A stretch of DNA of 7,283 nucleotides from Candidatus Heimdallarchaeota archaeon (GTDB lineage: Archaea; Asgardarchaeota; Heimdallarchaeia; Heimdallarchaeales; Kariarchaeaceae), in NCBI GenBank assembly GCA_030668165.1, contig DAOUUM010000144.1, forward strand, positions 1 to 7,283, read 5' to 3'. Each line of letters begins with the position of its first letter. Position 1 is the first letter of the stretch. A program made the position numbers and the translations under genes. Below the pieces are notes generated by a model. That model saw only the letters and a list, made by a program, of their open reading frames with translations, was not told where the DNA came from and searched no databases. Of the stretch, positions 5,454-7,283 are shown in pieces.

Positions 5454-7283
5454 CTAAATATCAAAAACAGCATAAACTGGAAAATGATCTGAACCACTTA
5501 GATCAGAATATACCTCAGCAGATATCAACGTGAGATCTCTATACATAATAAAATCAATATTATCACCACCAAAATTAGTTGCAGTGTACGTTCCGTTTGT
5601 ATATTCCATATATGCGTTAATCATTCCAATATCATACAATATTTGCATCTGGGATGATTCAGGTTCCGAATTGAAGTCTCCCATCATAATAACAGGACCC
5701 TCCAGTGCTTCTATCAAATCACTTGTTTCCTGGGCTTGCACAGTTCGATCAATCTCAGAGACTCCAAAATGAGCATTAAGCACATTGATAATTTGATTAT
5801 TGATCGATACAGTGATGAGCTGTAACACGGCAAGTCCCCCCTCTGATGTTAATATTTCAGTTTCCAAGTTAATGAATTCAAATCTTGATAATATTCCATT
5901 ACCAAAGGTGCTATCCCTGGTTAATGGTCCCGCATAACTATGCATTAATAACTCATTACCTAGCCATTCCATTACATCTCTGTTGGAGGAGCTCATACGC
6001 AAGGTATCTGTTTCTTGTAATCCAACTATCCACGGATCCACTGATCTAATGTTATCTGCGACGATATTGAAATTGACATTTCCAGACTCATCAAATCCCT
6101 GTTGAATGTTATAGGTCATCACTGAAAATGTATCAATATTGCCAACCGGTTCATCAATACCTCTTGAAAATCGATAAATCCCACCTGCAGGAACAAGTAA
6201 TACCAATATTATTGAAAGTACAACAAAAAACTGTTTCCTTGGCTTTCTTATCTGCACTCCTGGTTTTGTCAATAATAATTCTTGGTGCAAGAATACTGCC
6301 AGCAAATAGGCTAGGATTAATAGTGGTTCCTCTCTCTGTTTAAATAAAAATCCCAATGGTACAACATCAAAGGCCACAGTGAATATTGATCCAAATATGA
6401 AGATTAAAATCAATAATCCTGAGACTATAAATGTTCTACCGGGAGGTACATTTTTCAGATTTGATATAACAATTTTCCAGTAAGATGGAAATACGAATGC
6501 AAGGATAACTCCTCCCAAAAACCCAATAATTCCCGAGACAAATCCCATAAGCACGATGCCTGCAAGTCCTACAAGTCCCCATAATCCAATCCTTATCCAC
6601 AGTGTATTCCTGAAAAATATCCCAGTTACCAATGCAAGAATGATAATCAATCCCATGGCTGGTTCTACTCCAGTCCAGCGTGGAATCACAGAATAAGAAC
6701 TAAAAATCCAAGTTGATATGAAGATGATCATAGCGAAGGAAAAACTGGTGTATATCCATTCTCTCACCTTTAGTTTTGGTTTTGTGTCCTCAGGTAAAGC
6801 ATCTCCATAACCATCTAGAACTCTGGACATTATGAAAATAATGGTAATAATAGAAGCAGAAACTGAGAAGATCCAATTCATCCACAGGGGATTTCTTGAC
6901 ATCCCAATCCATTTCAAGGCCATTAACAAAATCAATCCGATGAAACTTGCCCAATTATTGACATGCTTCGCTTCACCCTCATACCTGTATACCCACTGGT
7001 AAGAAATTGATAAAAATATAAAACCAAAACCAAGTCCAACTAGTATAGCACGAACTGTGGGGGAGACAAAATCATACAGAATTAAAGAGGGAATTGTCAT
7101 CCACATCAAATGAATGTAATATTTGCCCACAATGGAACGAATCTTGGAAAATCCTAAAACTGCTGGAAATAGTATTATTAGTAAAATACTGATTGATGAA
7201 TTAATAGATAAGGTTGCTAGATTCAGATAGTAAACCGAGGATACCATTTCCAATATAAATGACCAGAAAAGATATCCAAACCA
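5454..7283 (-). CDS. Cwh43/PGAP2IP-like protein: multi-TM domain fused to an endonuclease/exonuclease/phosphatase domain; 5' end beyond right edge
   Basis: The frame ends at TAG 5454-5456 and is open to the right edge (609 residues visible). In-frame TTG 7253 and ATG 7247 exist, but the ten codons before them (WFGYLFWSFI) are hydrophobic and appear to align with the vertebrate protein, so the true start is probably just outside. About 12 TM helices fill the first 370 residues. Segments such as NPLWMNW, IPRWTG, PPGRTF and VAFDVVPLGFLFKQRE resemble, from memory, the membrane part of eukaryotic PGAP2IP/Cwh43, which exchanges or remodels the lipid of GPI anchors. The C-terminal 230 residues are an EEP-fold domain with MTYNIQQG (Asn at 6110-6108), GLQETD (Glu at 6014-6012), NAHFG, GDFNSEP (Asp at 5678-5676) and SDHFP (His at 5486-5484), so the phosphodiesterase residues look complete. 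It should sit in the cell membrane; which face carries the EEP domain is uncertain. The substrate in an archaeon is unknown. Confidence 0.88.
   Translation of the reverse strand, partial: WFGYLFWSFILEMVSSVYYLNLATLSINSSISILLIILFPAVLGFSKIRSIVGKYYIHLMWMTIPSLILYDFVSPTVRAILVGLGFGFIFLSISYQWVYRYEGEAKHVNNWASFIGLILLMALKWIGMSRNPLWMNWIFSVSASIITIIFIMSRVLDGYGDALPEDTKPKLKVREWIYTSFSFAMIIFISTWIFSSYSVIPRWTGVEPAMGLIIILALVTGIFFRNTLWIRIGLWGLVGLAGIVLMGFVSGIIGFLGGVILAFVFPSYWKIVISNLKNVPPGRTFIVSGLLILIFIFGSIFTVAFDVVPLGFLFKQREEPLLILAYLLAVFLHQELLLTKPGVQIRKPRKQFFVVLSIILVLLVPAGGIYRFSRGIDEPVGNIDTFSVMTYNIQQGFDESGNVNFNIVADNIRSVDPWIVGLQETDTLRMSSSNRDVMEWLGNELLMHSYAGPLTRDSTFGNGILSRFEFINLETEILTSEGGLAVLQLITVSINNQIINVLNAHFGVSEIDRTVQAQETSDLIEALEGPVIMMGDFNSEPESSQMQILYDIGMINAYMEYTNGTYTATNFGGDNIDFIMYRDLTLISAEVYSDLSGSDHFPVYAVFDI

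Noticed and set aside
7245..7253. TTG 7253 or ATG 7247 as the certain start of the Cwh43-like protein
   Set aside because: The frame stays open to the edge, and the upstream residues are hydrophobic and similar to the start of the vertebrate protein, so the gene is better treated as cut by the window.

Overview
The window looks like chromosomal DNA from an archaeon of low G+C content. Several start codons have an archaeal-type TATA box about 25-33 nt upstream and no Shine-Dalgarno sequence, which points to leaderless or very short-leader transcripts. Two proteins support an archaeal assignment: an NDP-forming acyl-CoA synthetase alpha part, and a full-length relative of the eukaryotic GPI-lipid remodelling protein Cwh43/PGAP2IP. 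The second makes an Asgard-type (Promethearchaeota) genome my best guess, but this is inference and no marker gene is present to settle it.

Layout, left to right. Positions 1-1234 (minus) hold the N-terminal 411 residues of an ADP-forming acetyl/acyl-CoA synthetase, which runs off the left edge. A 237-nt AT-rich gap contains its probable promoter and a hairpin-plus-T-tract terminator for the next gene. Positions 1472-2392 (minus) encode an 8-TM membrane protein of unknown function. Positions 2562-3659 (minus) hold a GT-B glycosyltransferase-like gene cut in two by one in-frame TAA. Positions 3722-4570 (minus) encode an alpha/beta hydrolase with a complete Ser-Asp-His triad. A divergent promoter region (4571-4826) separates it from two small two-TM proteins on the plus strand (4827-5156 and 5163-5435), which share a reading frame and are separated by one TAA and two codons. 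They converge, 18 nt apart, on the minus-strand Cwh43-like gene (5454 to the right edge and beyond).

Functional links are limited. The genes do not form one operon: terminators, promoters and strand changes separate most of them. A loose theme of lipid, membrane and glycan chemistry (esterase, glycosyltransferase, Cwh43-like protein, three unknown membrane proteins) can be seen but not proved. The strongest items for follow-up are the Cwh43-like protein, whose phosphodiesterase-type catalytic residues are all present, and the two places where an in-frame TAA divides what could be a single protein. No RNA genes, CRISPR arrays, insertion sequences or integrase-type elements were seen.
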